From NCBI GenBank assembly GCA_963780865.1, contig CAWADT010000008.1, positions 1 through 16,199 on the forward strand: a DNA stretch of 16,199 nt, given 5' to 3'. The DNA comes from FEN-1073 sp963780865. Its GTDB lineage: Bacteria > Chloroflexota > Anaerolineae > Anaerolineales > RBG-16-64-43. Positions 1-7,257 of the stretch are shown one piece after another (position 1 is the first letter of the stretch; the number at the start of each line of letters is the position of its first letter). The notes beneath the pieces were generated by a model, which searched no databases, was not told the origin of the DNA, and saw only the letters and a list, made by a program, of their open reading frames with translations. A program made the position numbers and the translations under genes.

Positions 1-53
1 AAACGGGCGCTCCCGGGAAAATCGGCAGGAGATATCGCCCAATTGGAATTCTC

Positions 54-160
54 GTACGCGGATTACGCGGAGTAAAACGGATTTCACGGAAAAATAATAT
101 TGGGTTCAACAGAAATTTTTCCCATCCGCGCAATCCGCTAATTCCGCGAAATCCGCGTAC
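54..160. repeat. Imperfect inverted repeat built of 9-bp units, upstream of fabI
   Basis: The right arm (124-160) reads as four consecutive 9-mers close to ATCCGCGNA. The left arm (54-90) is their imperfect reverse complement, with the outermost 18 bases matching at all but one position. An AT-rich loop of about 33 bases separates them. No gene is visible in 1-213, so this repeat is the main content of the left edge. Related 9-bp-period repeats occur at 4207-4236, 5123-5251 and 14763-14806. The RNA could fold into a long hairpin ahead of fabI, but whether it is transcribed is unknown. Confidence 0.6.
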
Positions 161-213
161 CTGGATTGTGACCTTCTGTTTTCACGCTGAGGTTATCGAG
201 GAAGGAAGTCCCC

Positions 214-1002
214 GTGGGCTTGTTATCCGGCAAAACGGCGCTGATCTTCGGCGTCGCCAACGATCACAGCATTGGCTGGGGAATCGCCCGGGCGTTCGCG
301 CGGGAAGGCGCGCGGCTGGGGTTTTCTTACGCCGGACCGGCGCTGGAAAAACGCGTTCGGCCGCTGGCGGAATCCCTGCGTTCACGGTTCGTCGAGGAAT
401 GCGATGTCTCCAACGACGTGCAAATCGCCGCGGTGATGGAAAAAGCAGGCGAGGCGTTCGGCGGGATCGACATTCTCGTCCATTCGATCGGGTTTGCGCG
501 CAAAGAGGAACTGGCCGGCCCGTATTACGACACCAGCCGCGAGGGCTTCCGCGTGGCGATGGACATCAGCGTGTATTCCTTAACCGCGCTCGCGCGCGCC
601 GCGCTTCCCATTCTTCACCCGGGTGGATCGCTGCTTACCCTCACCTACTACGGCTCCGAAAAGGTCACGGCCAATTACAACGTCATGGGAGTGGCCAAGG
701 CGGCGCTCGAAGCTTCGGTGCGATACCTCGCGAACGACCTTGGACCCCGGCATATCCGGGTGAACGCCATCAGCGCCGGGCCGATCCGAACCCTCGCCGC
801 AGCGGGCGTGACCGGATTCAAAGCCATGCGTTCGCATTTCCGCGAGGTCGCCCCGCTCCGGCGCCATGTGACCATCGAAGACGTCGGCAACACAGCCGTG
901 TTCCTTTGTTCCGACCTGGCCGATGCGGTCACCGGGGAAGTGGTTTTTGTCGACGCCGGGTTCAACATCCTCGGTGTGGCAGCGCCCGAGGAGGCGGAAT
1001 AA
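214..1002 (+). CDS. fabI: Enoyl-[acyl-carrier-protein] reductase (FabI type)
   Basis: This cytosolic short-chain dehydrogenase-type protein of 262 residues reduces enoyl-ACP in the last step of each fatty-acid elongation cycle, using NAD(P)H. The N-terminal nucleotide motif has the FabI form, with GVANDHSIGWGIA at residues 13-25. The catalytic Tyr-x6-Lys pair is Y155 and K162 (YNVMGVAK), close to the E. coli FabI numbering, and a further tyrosine lies in TYYGSEK (144-150). The NAISAGPIRTLAA stretch (184-196) is also typical, and the length is normal for the family. The start is GTG at 214, chosen because GAGGAAGGAAG lies about 7 bases upstream and the FabI N-terminus begins there. The gene stands alone and ends before a terminator shared with the convergent gene. 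The family is clear; the NADH or NADPH preference is not read from the sequence. Confidence 0.95.
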   Translation: MGLLSGKTALIFGVANDHSIGWGIARAFAREGARLGFSYAGPALEKRVRPLAESLRSRFVEECDVSNDVQIAAVMEKAGEAFGGIDILVHSIGFARKEELAGPYYDTSREGFRVAMDISVYSLTALARAALPILHPGGSLLTLTYYGSEKVTANYNVMGVAKAALEASVRYLANDLGPRHIRVNAISAGPIRTLAAAGVTGFKAMRSHFREVAPLRRHVTIEDVGNTAVFLCSDLADAVTGEVVFVDAGFNILGVAAPEEAE

Positions 1003-1127
1003 TCCCTGCGGTGCGCAATGAACTTGTTCCTTTGGAACTCACCCGCAAGCCGTTTTGAACAATGGAAATGATGGTTGTCCGCCAAGCGCACCTCGACGCA
1101 GGTGTTTCCCTCCATCCCCCAAAACGA

Positions 1128-1158
1128 AAAAAGGACCCGAACTCGTCGGGTCCTTTTT
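1128..1158. terminator. Bidirectional intrinsic terminator between fabI and the HerA-like gene
   Basis: A 13-bp perfect stem (AAAAAGGACCCGA at 1128-1140 with its complement at 1146-1158) encloses a 5-base loop. It has an A-run on the left and a T-run on the right, so it can terminate transcription on both strands. It lies between two convergent stop codons, at 1002 and 1178. Confidence 0.9.
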
Positions 1159-1177
1159 CCTTATTATGAATTACGCT

Positions 1178-2638
1178 TTATCGTCTCGTGCCGAGCAAGG
1201 ACCCCATGATCCCGCGGACGAGCTCTCGTTCGACCGTCCGGGCGACAGGGCTGTTGGCCGCCTTGAGGACTTGATCCATGGTAGAAGGCGCCGGCCTGCC
1301 GGGCTTTGCGGCCCGAGCCGTTGAAAGAGGAGCGGAAGGGGCGGCTGCGGGCAGGTTCGATCCTGCCACCCGTCCGGTCAGTTTTTCGTAGGCGGACTCG
1401 CGGTCGATGGCTTTTTCGTAGTGTCCGTAGACCGGCGAACTCTGAATGATCTGCTGGCGCTGAGCGGGCGTGACCGGCCCGATCTGGCTGGTGGGCGGCA
1501 GCATGAAGGCGCGTTGCACGATGCCCGGCATCCCTTTTTCATCCAGCATGGAGACGAGCGCCTCGCCGACGGCGAGCTGGGTGATGGCCGTGGCCACATC
1601 CAGTTTGGGGTTGGTGCGGAACGTCTGCGCGGCGGATTTCACCGCCTTTTGGTCCAAGGGAGTGAAAGCGCGCAATGCGTGCTGGATTCTGTTGCTCAGC
1701 TGCCCCAGGACCATTTCGGGGATATCGAGCGGATTCTGGCTGATGAAAAACACGCCCACCCCCTTCGAACGGATGAGGCGGACCACCTGCTCGATCTTTT
1801 CCAGCAGCGCCTTGGGCGCATCAGTGAACAGCAGATGCGCTTCATCGAAGAAGAATGCCAGTTTGGGTTTTTCCGGGTCGCCCACTTCGGGCATGCGCTC
1901 GAAAAGTTCGGAGAGCATCCAGAGCAGGAATGTTGCGTATGTTTTGGGGGTCAACATTAATTTATCGGCGGCGAGGACGTTGATGAAGCCGCGGCCTTTG
2001 GCATCCGTCCGGGTCATATCCTCCAGGTCGAGTGCCGGTTCTCCGAAAAACTTTTCGCCCCCCTGCTGCTGCAGGGTCATCAGGCTGCGCTGGACCGCGC
2101 CGATGCTCGCGGCTGAAATGTTGCCGTAGGCCGTTTGGAATTGGGCCGCGTTGTTCCCCACATATTGAAGCATGGCCTGGAGATCCTTCAGATCCAGGAG
2201 GAGCATTTTATTGTCGTCGGCGATTTTAAACACCAGGCTCAATACCGCGCTCTGAGTATCGTTCAAATCGAAGAGGCGCGAAAGCAGCAGTGGTCCCATC
2301 TCAGAAACAGTTGCGCGGATGGGGTGTCCCTGATCTCCAAAAACATCCCAATAAATTACAGGATAGCCCTGGAAGGTAAAGTTTTGAAGCTTCAGGAGTT
2401 GAACTCGTTCGCTGACTTTGGGATTTCCTTGCCCGGGCTGGCTGATCCCGGAGAGATCTCCCTTGACATCGGCCATGAAAACGGAGACTCCGATCCGGCT
2501 GAGACCTTCGGCCAGCACCTGCAGGCTGATGGTTTTGCCGGTGCCGGTGGCGCCGGCCACCAGCCCGTGGCGGTTAGCCATGTTTGGCAGCAGAAAAATA
2601 TCGGTTTCGCCTTTTGCTATTAGGATGGGATCAGACAT
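1178..2638 (-). CDS. HerA-like helicase/ATPase (DUF853 family, YjgR-like)
   Basis: This 486-residue P-loop ATPase belongs to the HerA/FtsK-type group, in the family usually named helicase HerA-like C-terminal domain (DUF853). The Walker A motif GATGTGKT is at residues 29-36 and the Walker B stretch FFFDEAH at 262-268. It is followed by the family-typical RLIRSKGVGVFFISQNP (287-303) and a conserved SNRIQHALRAFTP segment. The C-terminal 60-70 residues are Ala/Pro-rich, probably a flexible tail. The length matches the family. The start ATG has AGGAGG four bases upstream on the minus strand. The gene is monocistronic and shares a terminator with fabI. The role in the cell is not settled for the family (DNA translocase or helicase-like function is assumed), and no nuclease partner such as NurA is adjacent, so a HerA-NurA resection role is not supported here. 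Confidence 0.9.
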   Translation of the reverse strand: MSDPILIAKGETDIFLLPNMANRHGLVAGATGTGKTISLQVLAEGLSRIGVSVFMADVKGDLSGISQPGQGNPKVSERVQLLKLQNFTFQGYPVIYWDVFGDQGHPIRATVSEMGPLLLSRLFDLNDTQSAVLSLVFKIADDNKMLLLDLKDLQAMLQYVGNNAAQFQTAYGNISAASIGAVQRSLMTLQQQGGEKFFGEPALDLEDMTRTDAKGRGFINVLAADKLMLTPKTYATFLLWMLSELFERMPEVGDPEKPKLAFFFDEAHLLFTDAPKALLEKIEQVVRLIRSKGVGVFFISQNPLDIPEMVLGQLSNRIQHALRAFTPLDQKAVKSAAQTFRTNPKLDVATAITQLAVGEALVSMLDEKGMPGIVQRAFMLPPTSQIGPVTPAQRQQIIQSSPVYGHYEKAIDRESAYEKLTGRVAGSNLPAAAPSAPLSTARAAKPGRPAPSTMDQVLKAANSPVARTVERELVRGIMGSLLGTRR

Positions 2639-2747
2639 GGAGCCTCCTGATTAACGATGCTTCCCGTGAGTTCTTTGTTTGTTTAAAAGATAATACTGTG
2701 GCAGGGTTTACCAATCGATCTGGACTAACCTTCATTAAATTCCTTTT

Positions 2748-2862
2748 TTAAGGGGCGACGAGCAAATGGTTCGAATGACGATTTACATTAACCTCCTCAA
2801 GTGCAATTTCTGAAAGAATACGCTGCATGCCTTTCAGGGTTTCTCGAAGGGTCCATCCATGC
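2748..2862 (-). pseudogene. Possible gene remnant in the HerA-adh intergenic region
   Basis: On the minus strand an open segment ending in TAA at 2748 encodes a plausible amphipathic helix (roughly WTLRETLKGMQRILSEIA) followed by about 18 residues. It is preceded in frame by a TAG near 2862 and has no convincing start. Just upstream another frame also reads plausibly (IYGKRPLAWMDPS), which would fit a frameshifted remnant. Third codon positions are less GC-rich than in the neighbouring genes. The family is not recognised, and chance reading is quite possible. Confidence 0.2.
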
Positions 2863-3018
2863 TAGCGGACGCTTCCCGTAGATTGTTTCCTGCGTTGTGA
2901 ATGACGGTCATGGAAATGCACTGGCAACCATGTTCTGCCGAACGTATCCACTTTTGGCGCGAACACAATCGCCCAGGATTGGATGCCAGCGGAAATCGCT
3001 AGAGGCAGACCGTCGGAG

Positions 3019-3024
3019 TATAAT
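3019..3024 (+). promoter_or_regulatory. Putative -10 box upstream of the alcohol dehydrogenase
   Basis: TATAATCGCGG at 3019-3029 is identical to the 11 bases preceding the MFS gene start at 14838. That repeat in a similar position suggests a promoter with a preferred initiation sequence. No good -35 box is seen 17 bases upstream. It could drive the dehydrogenase at 3144, possibly through the 30-codon frame beginning at 3035. Confidence 0.4.
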
Positions 3025-3143
3025 CGCGGAAATTATGATTTTCCGCGAACCTTCCAATCGAAACGCGTTCCCCCGCGGGAATTGGAATTCCTCGTGGGCG
3101 TCGATTATCCATTCGTCGCCCGGTTGAGGGTCCCCAATACTGT

Positions 3144-4145
3144 ATGCGCGCCCAAATTCTCGCCGCCCCCGCGCCCGTAGAACAGTCCCCGCTCCGGTTT
3201 GTGGAAGTTCCCGATCCGGACCCCAAACCCGGCCCGGGCCGGATTTTGATTCACGTCTCGGCTTGCGGCGTATGCCATACCGACCTGCACATCGTGGAGG
3301 GCGAGCTGCGTCCGCCGAGCTTCCCGATCATCCCCGGGCACCAGGTGGTGGGAAGGGTCGCCGGGGTGGGGTCGAATGCCGGCGATTGGTCGATCGGCGA
3401 GCGAGCCGGCGCCTTCTGGCTGCACCGATCCTGCAAAGTGTGCGAATACTGCCGCCGCGGCGAAGAGAACCTCTGCCAAAGCGCGGAGTTCACCGGATTC
3501 CATCACGACGGCGGGTACGCCGATTATCTGACCGCCGACTCGGGATTTGCGCTGCGTCTGCCGGAAGCTTTCGACGACGTGCACGCCGCTCCGCTTTTGT
3601 GCGCGGGCATCATCGGATACCGTTCCCTGCGGAAGGCGGATGTACAGCCGGGCGAGACGCTCGGCCTGTTCGGGTACGGGGCCAGCGCGCATTTGGCGCT
3701 CCAACTGGCTATCCATTGGGGCTGCCGGGTTTTTGTCTTCACCCGCAGCGAGGCGCACCGCACCCACGCGCTGGCGCTCGGCGCGGAATGGGCGGGAGGA
3801 GCTTCCGATCTGCCGCCCGCTCCGCTCGACCGCGCCGTGATTTTCGCCCCCGCCGGAGCGCTCGTTCCCGCGGCGCTGGAACGCCTCCGGCCCGGCGGCA
3901 CTCTGGCGATCAACGCCGTCTTCATGTCGAATCTTCCGGAGATGCGGTACCCGCTGCTCTACGGCGAACGAACGGTGCGCAGCGTGACCAACGCCACGCG
4001 CCGGGACGCCGCGGAGTTCCTCCGTCTGGCGGCCGAAATTCCCATCCTTGTCACGGCCACTCCCTATCCTCTGAAAGAAGCCAACCGCGTATTGCAGATG
4101 GTCAAGGATGCCAAAGTGGACGGTGCCGCCGTCCTGGTACCGTGA
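3144..4145 (+). CDS. Zinc-dependent alcohol dehydrogenase family protein
   Basis: This 333-residue medium-chain dehydrogenase should interconvert alcohols and aldehydes with NAD(P). Catalytic zinc ligands are visible as C44 (in CGVCHTD), H66 (in PGHQVVG) and C153. The usual GHE is GHQ here, a variant known in a subfamily of zinc-binding alcohol dehydrogenases. The four structural-zinc cysteines are C97, C100, C103 and C111. The Rossmann motif GLFGYGASAHLA spans 174-185. The sequence ends with the family-typical region leading to GAAVLVP. No Shine-Dalgarno sequence precedes the ATG, so a different upstream start is hard to exclude, although this N-terminus fits the family. It stands apart from the downstream genes by 173 bp. 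The substrate cannot be inferred from context. Confidence 0.9.
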   Translation: MRAQILAAPAPVEQSPLRFVEVPDPDPKPGPGRILIHVSACGVCHTDLHIVEGELRPPSFPIIPGHQVVGRVAGVGSNAGDWSIGERAGAFWLHRSCKVCEYCRRGEENLCQSAEFTGFHHDGGYADYLTADSGFALRLPEAFDDVHAAPLLCAGIIGYRSLRKADVQPGETLGLFGYGASAHLALQLAIHWGCRVFVFTRSEAHRTHALALGAEWAGGASDLPPAPLDRAVIFAPAGALVPAALERLRPGGTLAINAVFMSNLPEMRYPLLYGERTVRSVTNATRRDAAEFLRLAAEIPILVTATPYPLKEANRVLQMVKDAKVDGAAVLVP

Positions 4146-4206
4146 TGAAGCTCCGGATTAAATCACCCTGTCAACCCGGAATAAACCGAAATATATTTGC
4201 ATGAAT

Positions 4207-4236
4207 TTCTTCGCGTTCTTCGCGTCTTTGCGGTGA
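4207..4236 (+). repeat. 9-bp-period intergenic repeat
   Basis: Two exact copies of TTCTTCGCG (4207-4215 and 4216-4224) are followed by a diverged unit ending in GCGGTGA. This belongs to the same style of 9-bp-period intergenic repeat as those at 54-160, 5123-5251 and 14763-14806, here with only one orientation visible. It lies about 80 bases before the DUF72 gene. Confidence 0.5.
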
Positions 4237-4318
4237 GAAATTGTTTTTCCAGCGTTTCTTTCCATTTTCGTTCCGTCCCGCGCAGGATCCACGTACGAAA
4301 AAAGCGACGTCTTGAACC

Positions 4319-5098
4319 ATGATCCGCATCGGCACATCCGGTTTTTCCTATAAAGATTGGGTCGGCCCGGTGTATCCGCCGAAGCTGCCCGAGAAGGATT
4401 GGCTCGCCTTCTACGCCACCCAATTCCCGACCGTGGAACTGAACGTCACCTTCTACCGGTTGCCCTCCTCGCGTAACATCGACGCCTGGTTGCGAAATAC
4501 CCCCGAGGATTTCCAGTTCGCCGTAAAAGCCTTCCGCGGATTGACCCACGAACGCGAACAGCCGGATTTCGCCGCCTTCTCCCAATCCATCCGACCCCTT
4601 GCGGACGGCGGAAAGCTCGGCTGCGTGCTGGCCCAGTTTCCCAATTCGTTTCATCCCATTCCGGAGAACAAAGAATATCTGAAACGGTTCCGCGCCGAGC
4701 TCGGGGATTTTCCCCTGGTCGCCGAGTTCCGCCATTCGGCCTGGGCCAAGGCCGAGACTTTGCAGATGCTGCGCGAACTCTCGGTGGGGTTTTGCTGCGT
4801 CGACGAGCCGCAGCTTAAGGGGCTGATGCCGCCCGCGGCCGTAGCCACTTCGCCGGTCGGATATATACGTTTCCACGGGCGCAACGCGGCCCGTTGGTAC
4901 GAGAACGCCGACCCGGCGGAACGCTACGACTACGAATATACAAAAGAGGAATTGGAGGAATGGGTGCCCAAGGTCCATGAGGTGAATGACAAGGCGGAGG
5001 AGACCTACGTTTACTTCAATAACCACCCGCACGGGCACGGCGTGGCCGGCGCGAAGGTGCTGGGAAAATTGCTGCAGATCGAACATCGGGAAGAATGA
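4319..5098 (+). CDS. DUF72 domain protein (YecE family)
   Basis: This 259-residue protein covers the whole DUF72 domain, a TIM-barrel-like fold. Family hallmarks are the N-terminal IGTSGFSYKDWVG (4-16), TVELNVTFYRLPS, FQFAVKAFRGLTHE and the LAQFPNSF and VAEFRHSAW strands. A late RFHGRNAARWY stretch and the C-terminal YVYFNNHPHGHGVAGA segment complete the set. The start is the first residue of the conserved region, and no Shine-Dalgarno sequence is seen. The biochemical function of the family is not established. It is flanked on both sides by 9-bp-period repeats and appears to be transcribed alone. A long open frame on the opposite strand is a shadow of this GC-rich gene. Confidence 0.93.
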   Translation: MIRIGTSGFSYKDWVGPVYPPKLPEKDWLAFYATQFPTVELNVTFYRLPSSRNIDAWLRNTPEDFQFAVKAFRGLTHEREQPDFAAFSQSIRPLADGGKLGCVLAQFPNSFHPIPENKEYLKRFRAELGDFPLVAEFRHSAWAKAETLQMLRELSVGFCCVDEPQLKGLMPPAAVATSPVGYIRFHGRNAARWYENADPAERYDYEYTKEELEEWVPKVHEVNDKAEETYVYFNNHPHGHGVAGAKVLGKLLQIEHREE

Positions 5099-5122
5099 TT
5101 ATTCCTGTTCCTACGAAAAAGA

Positions 5123-5251
5123 GTACACGGAGTACACCGAAAATAAACCGAATTCACCGAAAGATCATTTTTATTTTTCCTGAGGTAAGTGGATTTCTTA
5201 TTTCCATTCCCTTCGGTGAATTCCGTGGTCTTTTCCGTGGATTCCGTGTAC
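5123..5251. repeat. Imperfect inverted repeat of 9-bp units between DUF72 and ubiX
   Basis: The left arm (5123-5161) and right arm (5212-5251) are imperfect reverse complements. The innermost TTCGGTGAATTC and the outermost CCGTGTAC match exactly. Both arms show units of about 9 bases resembling TTCCGTGGA, and an AT-rich loop of about 50 bases lies between. The layout is that of the repeat upstream of fabI. It ends about 24 bases before the ubiX -35 box. Confidence 0.6.
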
Positions 5252-5274
5252 ATAATCTATCCCCCCAACGCTTC

Positions 5275-5303
5275 GTGACAACTCCCCTTCGACAAAGTAC
5301 AAT
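5275..5303 (+). promoter_or_regulatory. Putative sigma70-type promoter of the ubiX operon; leaderless start
   Basis: GTGACA (5275-5280) and TACAAT (5298-5303) each match the consensus at five of six positions and are spaced by exactly 17 bases. The ubiX ATG begins only six bases after the -10 box, so transcription would start at or next to the initiation codon. No ribosome binding site is present, in agreement with a leaderless mRNA. Confidence 0.65.
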
Positions 5304-5309
5304 CAGCCT

Positions 5310-5906
5310 ATGACTAAACGGATCGTCGTCGCGATTACCGGCGCTTCCGGCTCCATCTATGGGATCCGGGCGCTGGAAATCCTGCGGTCGCTCGATGTGG
5401 AAACGCATCTGATCATCAGCGATGCCGCGCGGCGCACCATGGAGCAGGAGACCGGCCGCACGCCCAGCGAGATCGCGACGCGCGCCGCGTATTCCTACGA
5501 ACCCGGGGAGGTCGGAGCCCCGATCGCTTCGGGGTCCTTCTCCTTCGACGGGATGGTGGTCGCCCCATGCTCCATTAAAACGCTTTCCGCCGTCGCCAAC
5601 TCCTACACCGCCGATCTGATCGCCCGCGCCGCCGACGTATGTTTGAAGGAAGGCCGCCCGCTGGTTCTGATGGTCCGGGAGTCTCCGCTCCACATCGGCC
5701 ACTTGCGGTTGATGACGCAGGCGGCGGAAGCCGGCGCCGTCATCTGTCCGCCCACACCGGTATTCTACGGACGCCCGCAAACCATCGCCGAGATCGTCGA
5801 CGCTTCGGTCGGCCGGGCTCTGACCCGGATGGGAATTGGAAACGACTCGTTCCCCCGCTGGGCGGGGATGGAAAACCCGGGCGGAGAAAAAACAACCAAA
5901 GGCTGA
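5310..5906 (+). CDS. ubiX: UbiX family flavin prenyltransferase (prenyl-FMN synthase)
   Basis: This protein of 198 residues prenylates reduced FMN with dimethylallyl phosphate to make prenyl-FMN, the cofactor of UbiD decarboxylases. The flavin-binding N-terminus ITGASGSIYGIRALE (9-23) is clear, followed by the SDAA strand, VVAPCSIKTLSAVANSY and the active-site stretch RESPLHIGHLRLM. The end FYGRPQTIAEIVD is also typical. The length is normal. The start follows a -10 box by six bases. It is separated from the downstream UbiD gene by three bases, so cofactor enzyme and client decarboxylase are co-expressed. The last 20 residues, rich in Gly and Lys, are likely a disordered tail. Ubiquinone synthesis is not the only possible role, and the AcnX gene downstream points elsewhere. 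Confidence 0.95.
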   Translation: MTKRIVVAITGASGSIYGIRALEILRSLDVETHLIISDAARRTMEQETGRTPSEIATRAAYSYEPGEVGAPIASGSFSFDGMVVAPCSIKTLSAVANSYTADLIARAADVCLKEGRPLVLMVRESPLHIGHLRLMTQAAEAGAVICPPTPVFYGRPQTIAEIVDASVGRALTRMGIGNDSFPRWAGMENPGGEKTTKG

Positions 5907-5909
5907 TCG

Positions 5910-7217
5910 ATGTCCCTGCGAGAGTACATCCAATCCCTCGAGCGCGACGGCGCGCTGACCGTGATCCGCGAGCCGGTCTCCAAGCGGTATGAGATCGCCG
6001 GGATCCTCAAAAAGCTCGAGCCGCGCCCGGTGCTGTTCGAGCGCGTCAAGGAATCCCCCTATCGGGTCATCGGAAATTTGTTTTGCGGCAAGGGGCCCTT
6101 TGCGAATTATTTCCATATCCCGCCTACGCGGATCATTTCCGCGCTGACGGGCGCCATCGCCAACCCCTCGCGCCCGGCGGAATGGATAGGAGGCGCCGCA
6201 CCCTGCCAAGAGGTGGTCACCCTCGCGCCCGATCTCGACGAGCTTCCCCTGCTTCTGCACTGCGAAGGGGACGGCGGGAACTACATCAGCTCGGGCGTCT
6301 TTCTGGCGCGCCATCCGCTGCACGGACAGAACGCCGACTTCCACCGGGCGATGCAATTCTCGAAAACCAAAATGGCCATCCGCGTGGTCCAGGGCCGCCA
6401 CTTCGACCTCTTCCTCCAGGACCGGAAGACGCTGGACGTGGCGGTGTGCGTCGGATTGCCGCCGAACATTCTGGCGGCGGCCGCCACGTCGGTGGACCTT
6501 GGATTCGACGAATTGACGATTGCCAACGCGCTCGAACCGTTCGCGGTCGTTCCGGCCAAGACCGTCGACGCGCTCGTCCCGGCCGAGGCGGAATTTGTGC
6601 TCGAGGGGACGGTGTCTCTCGAGCGGCGGCACGCCGAAGGCCCGTTCGTCGATCTGACCGAAACGCAGGACGTCATCCGCAACGAGCCGGTGTTCGAGGT
6701 GAAGGCGATCACCCACCGGCGCGACGCCCTCTGGCACGCGCTGCTTCCCGGCGCGCTCGAGCACAAACTGCTGATGGGCATGCCGCGCGAACCCACCATC
6801 TTCCAATCCGTAAACCGCGTCGTGCGGTGCCTGGATGTGCACGTCAACCCCGGCGGCTGTTCGTGGCTGCATGCCATCGTACAGATCGACAAACAAGATG
6901 AAGACGATGGAAAAAAAGCGATCGACGCCGCCTTCGCGGGGCACCGGTCCTGCAAGCACGTGTTCATCGTCGATAACGATATCGACATTTACGATCCGCT
7001 GGCGGTTGAATGGGCGCTGGCTACGCGCTTCCAGACCGACCGGGATCTGGTGGTTAAGCCGCGCGCGCCGGGCTCCTCGCTCGATCCGAGCAGCGAACCT
7101 GGAACCTACGATACGTGCCGGGCGGGCTTCGACCTGACCAAACCGCTGCACTCCGCGGGTAAAACATTCGAAAAGACTCCGTTTCCCGACGTCGATCTAA
7201 ACCGCTTTCAACATTGA
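5910..7217 (+). CDS. UbiD family decarboxylase, archaeal type (candidate anhydromevalonate phosphate decarboxylase)
   Basis: This prenyl-FMN-dependent decarboxylase of 435 residues is shorter than proteobacterial UbiD and resembles archaeal members. The prenyl-FMN and metal-binding core is visible at DFHRAMQF (143-150), with R158 following in MAIRV. The catalytic segment AEGPFVDLT (242-250) supplies E243 and, in place of the second glutamate of the Glu-Arg-Glu triad, D248, as E. coli UbiD also does. The segment EHKLLMGMPREPTIFQSV and the C-terminal DVDLNRF region are family features. In the archaeal modified mevalonate pathway, such a UbiD converts trans-anhydromevalonate 5-phosphate to isopentenyl phosphate. 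The neighbours UbiX (3 bp upstream) and aconitase X (40 bp downstream) are the other components needed, so that role is inferred. An aromatic-acid decarboxylase remains the alternative. Confidence 0.88.
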   Translation: MSLREYIQSLERDGALTVIREPVSKRYEIAGILKKLEPRPVLFERVKESPYRVIGNLFCGKGPFANYFHIPPTRIISALTGAIANPSRPAEWIGGAAPCQEVVTLAPDLDELPLLLHCEGDGGNYISSGVFLARHPLHGQNADFHRAMQFSKTKMAIRVVQGRHFDLFLQDRKTLDVAVCVGLPPNILAAAATSVDLGFDELTIANALEPFAVVPAKTVDALVPAEAEFVLEGTVSLERRHAEGPFVDLTETQDVIRNEPVFEVKAITHRRDALWHALLPGALEHKLLMGMPREPTIFQSVNRVVRCLDVHVNPGGCSWLHAIVQIDKQDEDDGKKAIDAAFAGHRSCKHVFIVDNDIDIYDPLAVEWALATRFQTDRDLVVKPRAPGSSLDPSSEPGTYDTCRAGFDLTKPLHSAGKTFEKTPFPDVDLNRFQH

Positions 7218-7257
7218 TTTCCCAAACAATTCTCCCCTTCCCGCAGGCAACCCCGTC

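Larger units (their letters stand above)
2639..3143. other. 505-bp intergenic region without a convincing intact gene
   Basis: This AT-richer stretch separates the divergent HerA-like and alcohol dehydrogenase genes. It holds the possible minus-strand remnant at 2748-2862. It also holds a TATAAT box at 3019-3024 followed by an 8-bp inverted repeat (CGCGGAAA at 3025-3032 with TTTCCGCG). After that comes a 30-codon open frame starting at 3035 and ending at 3127. The ATG of that short frame lies 10 bases after TATAAT, much as in the MFS gene, so a leaderless short reading frame ahead of the dehydrogenase is conceivable, but its peptide shows no recognisable features. Confidence 0.5.

Noticed and set aside
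168..1058. A 296-residue plus-strand frame overlapping fabI
   Set aside because: It is another frame of fabI with Arg-rich composition and no domain. The fabI frame has the complete catalytic signature.
1178..2638. HerA-NurA type DNA-end resection or defence module
   Set aside because: No nuclease or other defence gene is adjacent. The neighbours are fabI and an alcohol dehydrogenase, so only a lone DUF853 ATPase is supported.
4163..5086. A 307-residue minus-strand frame
   Set aside because: It lies antisense to the DUF72 gene, which matches its family along its full length.
5154..7151. A 665-residue open frame on the minus strand
   Set aside because: It runs opposite ubiX and ubiD, which have clear family motifs. 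The Arg/Gly/Asp-rich translation is typical of an antisense shadow in GC-rich DNA.
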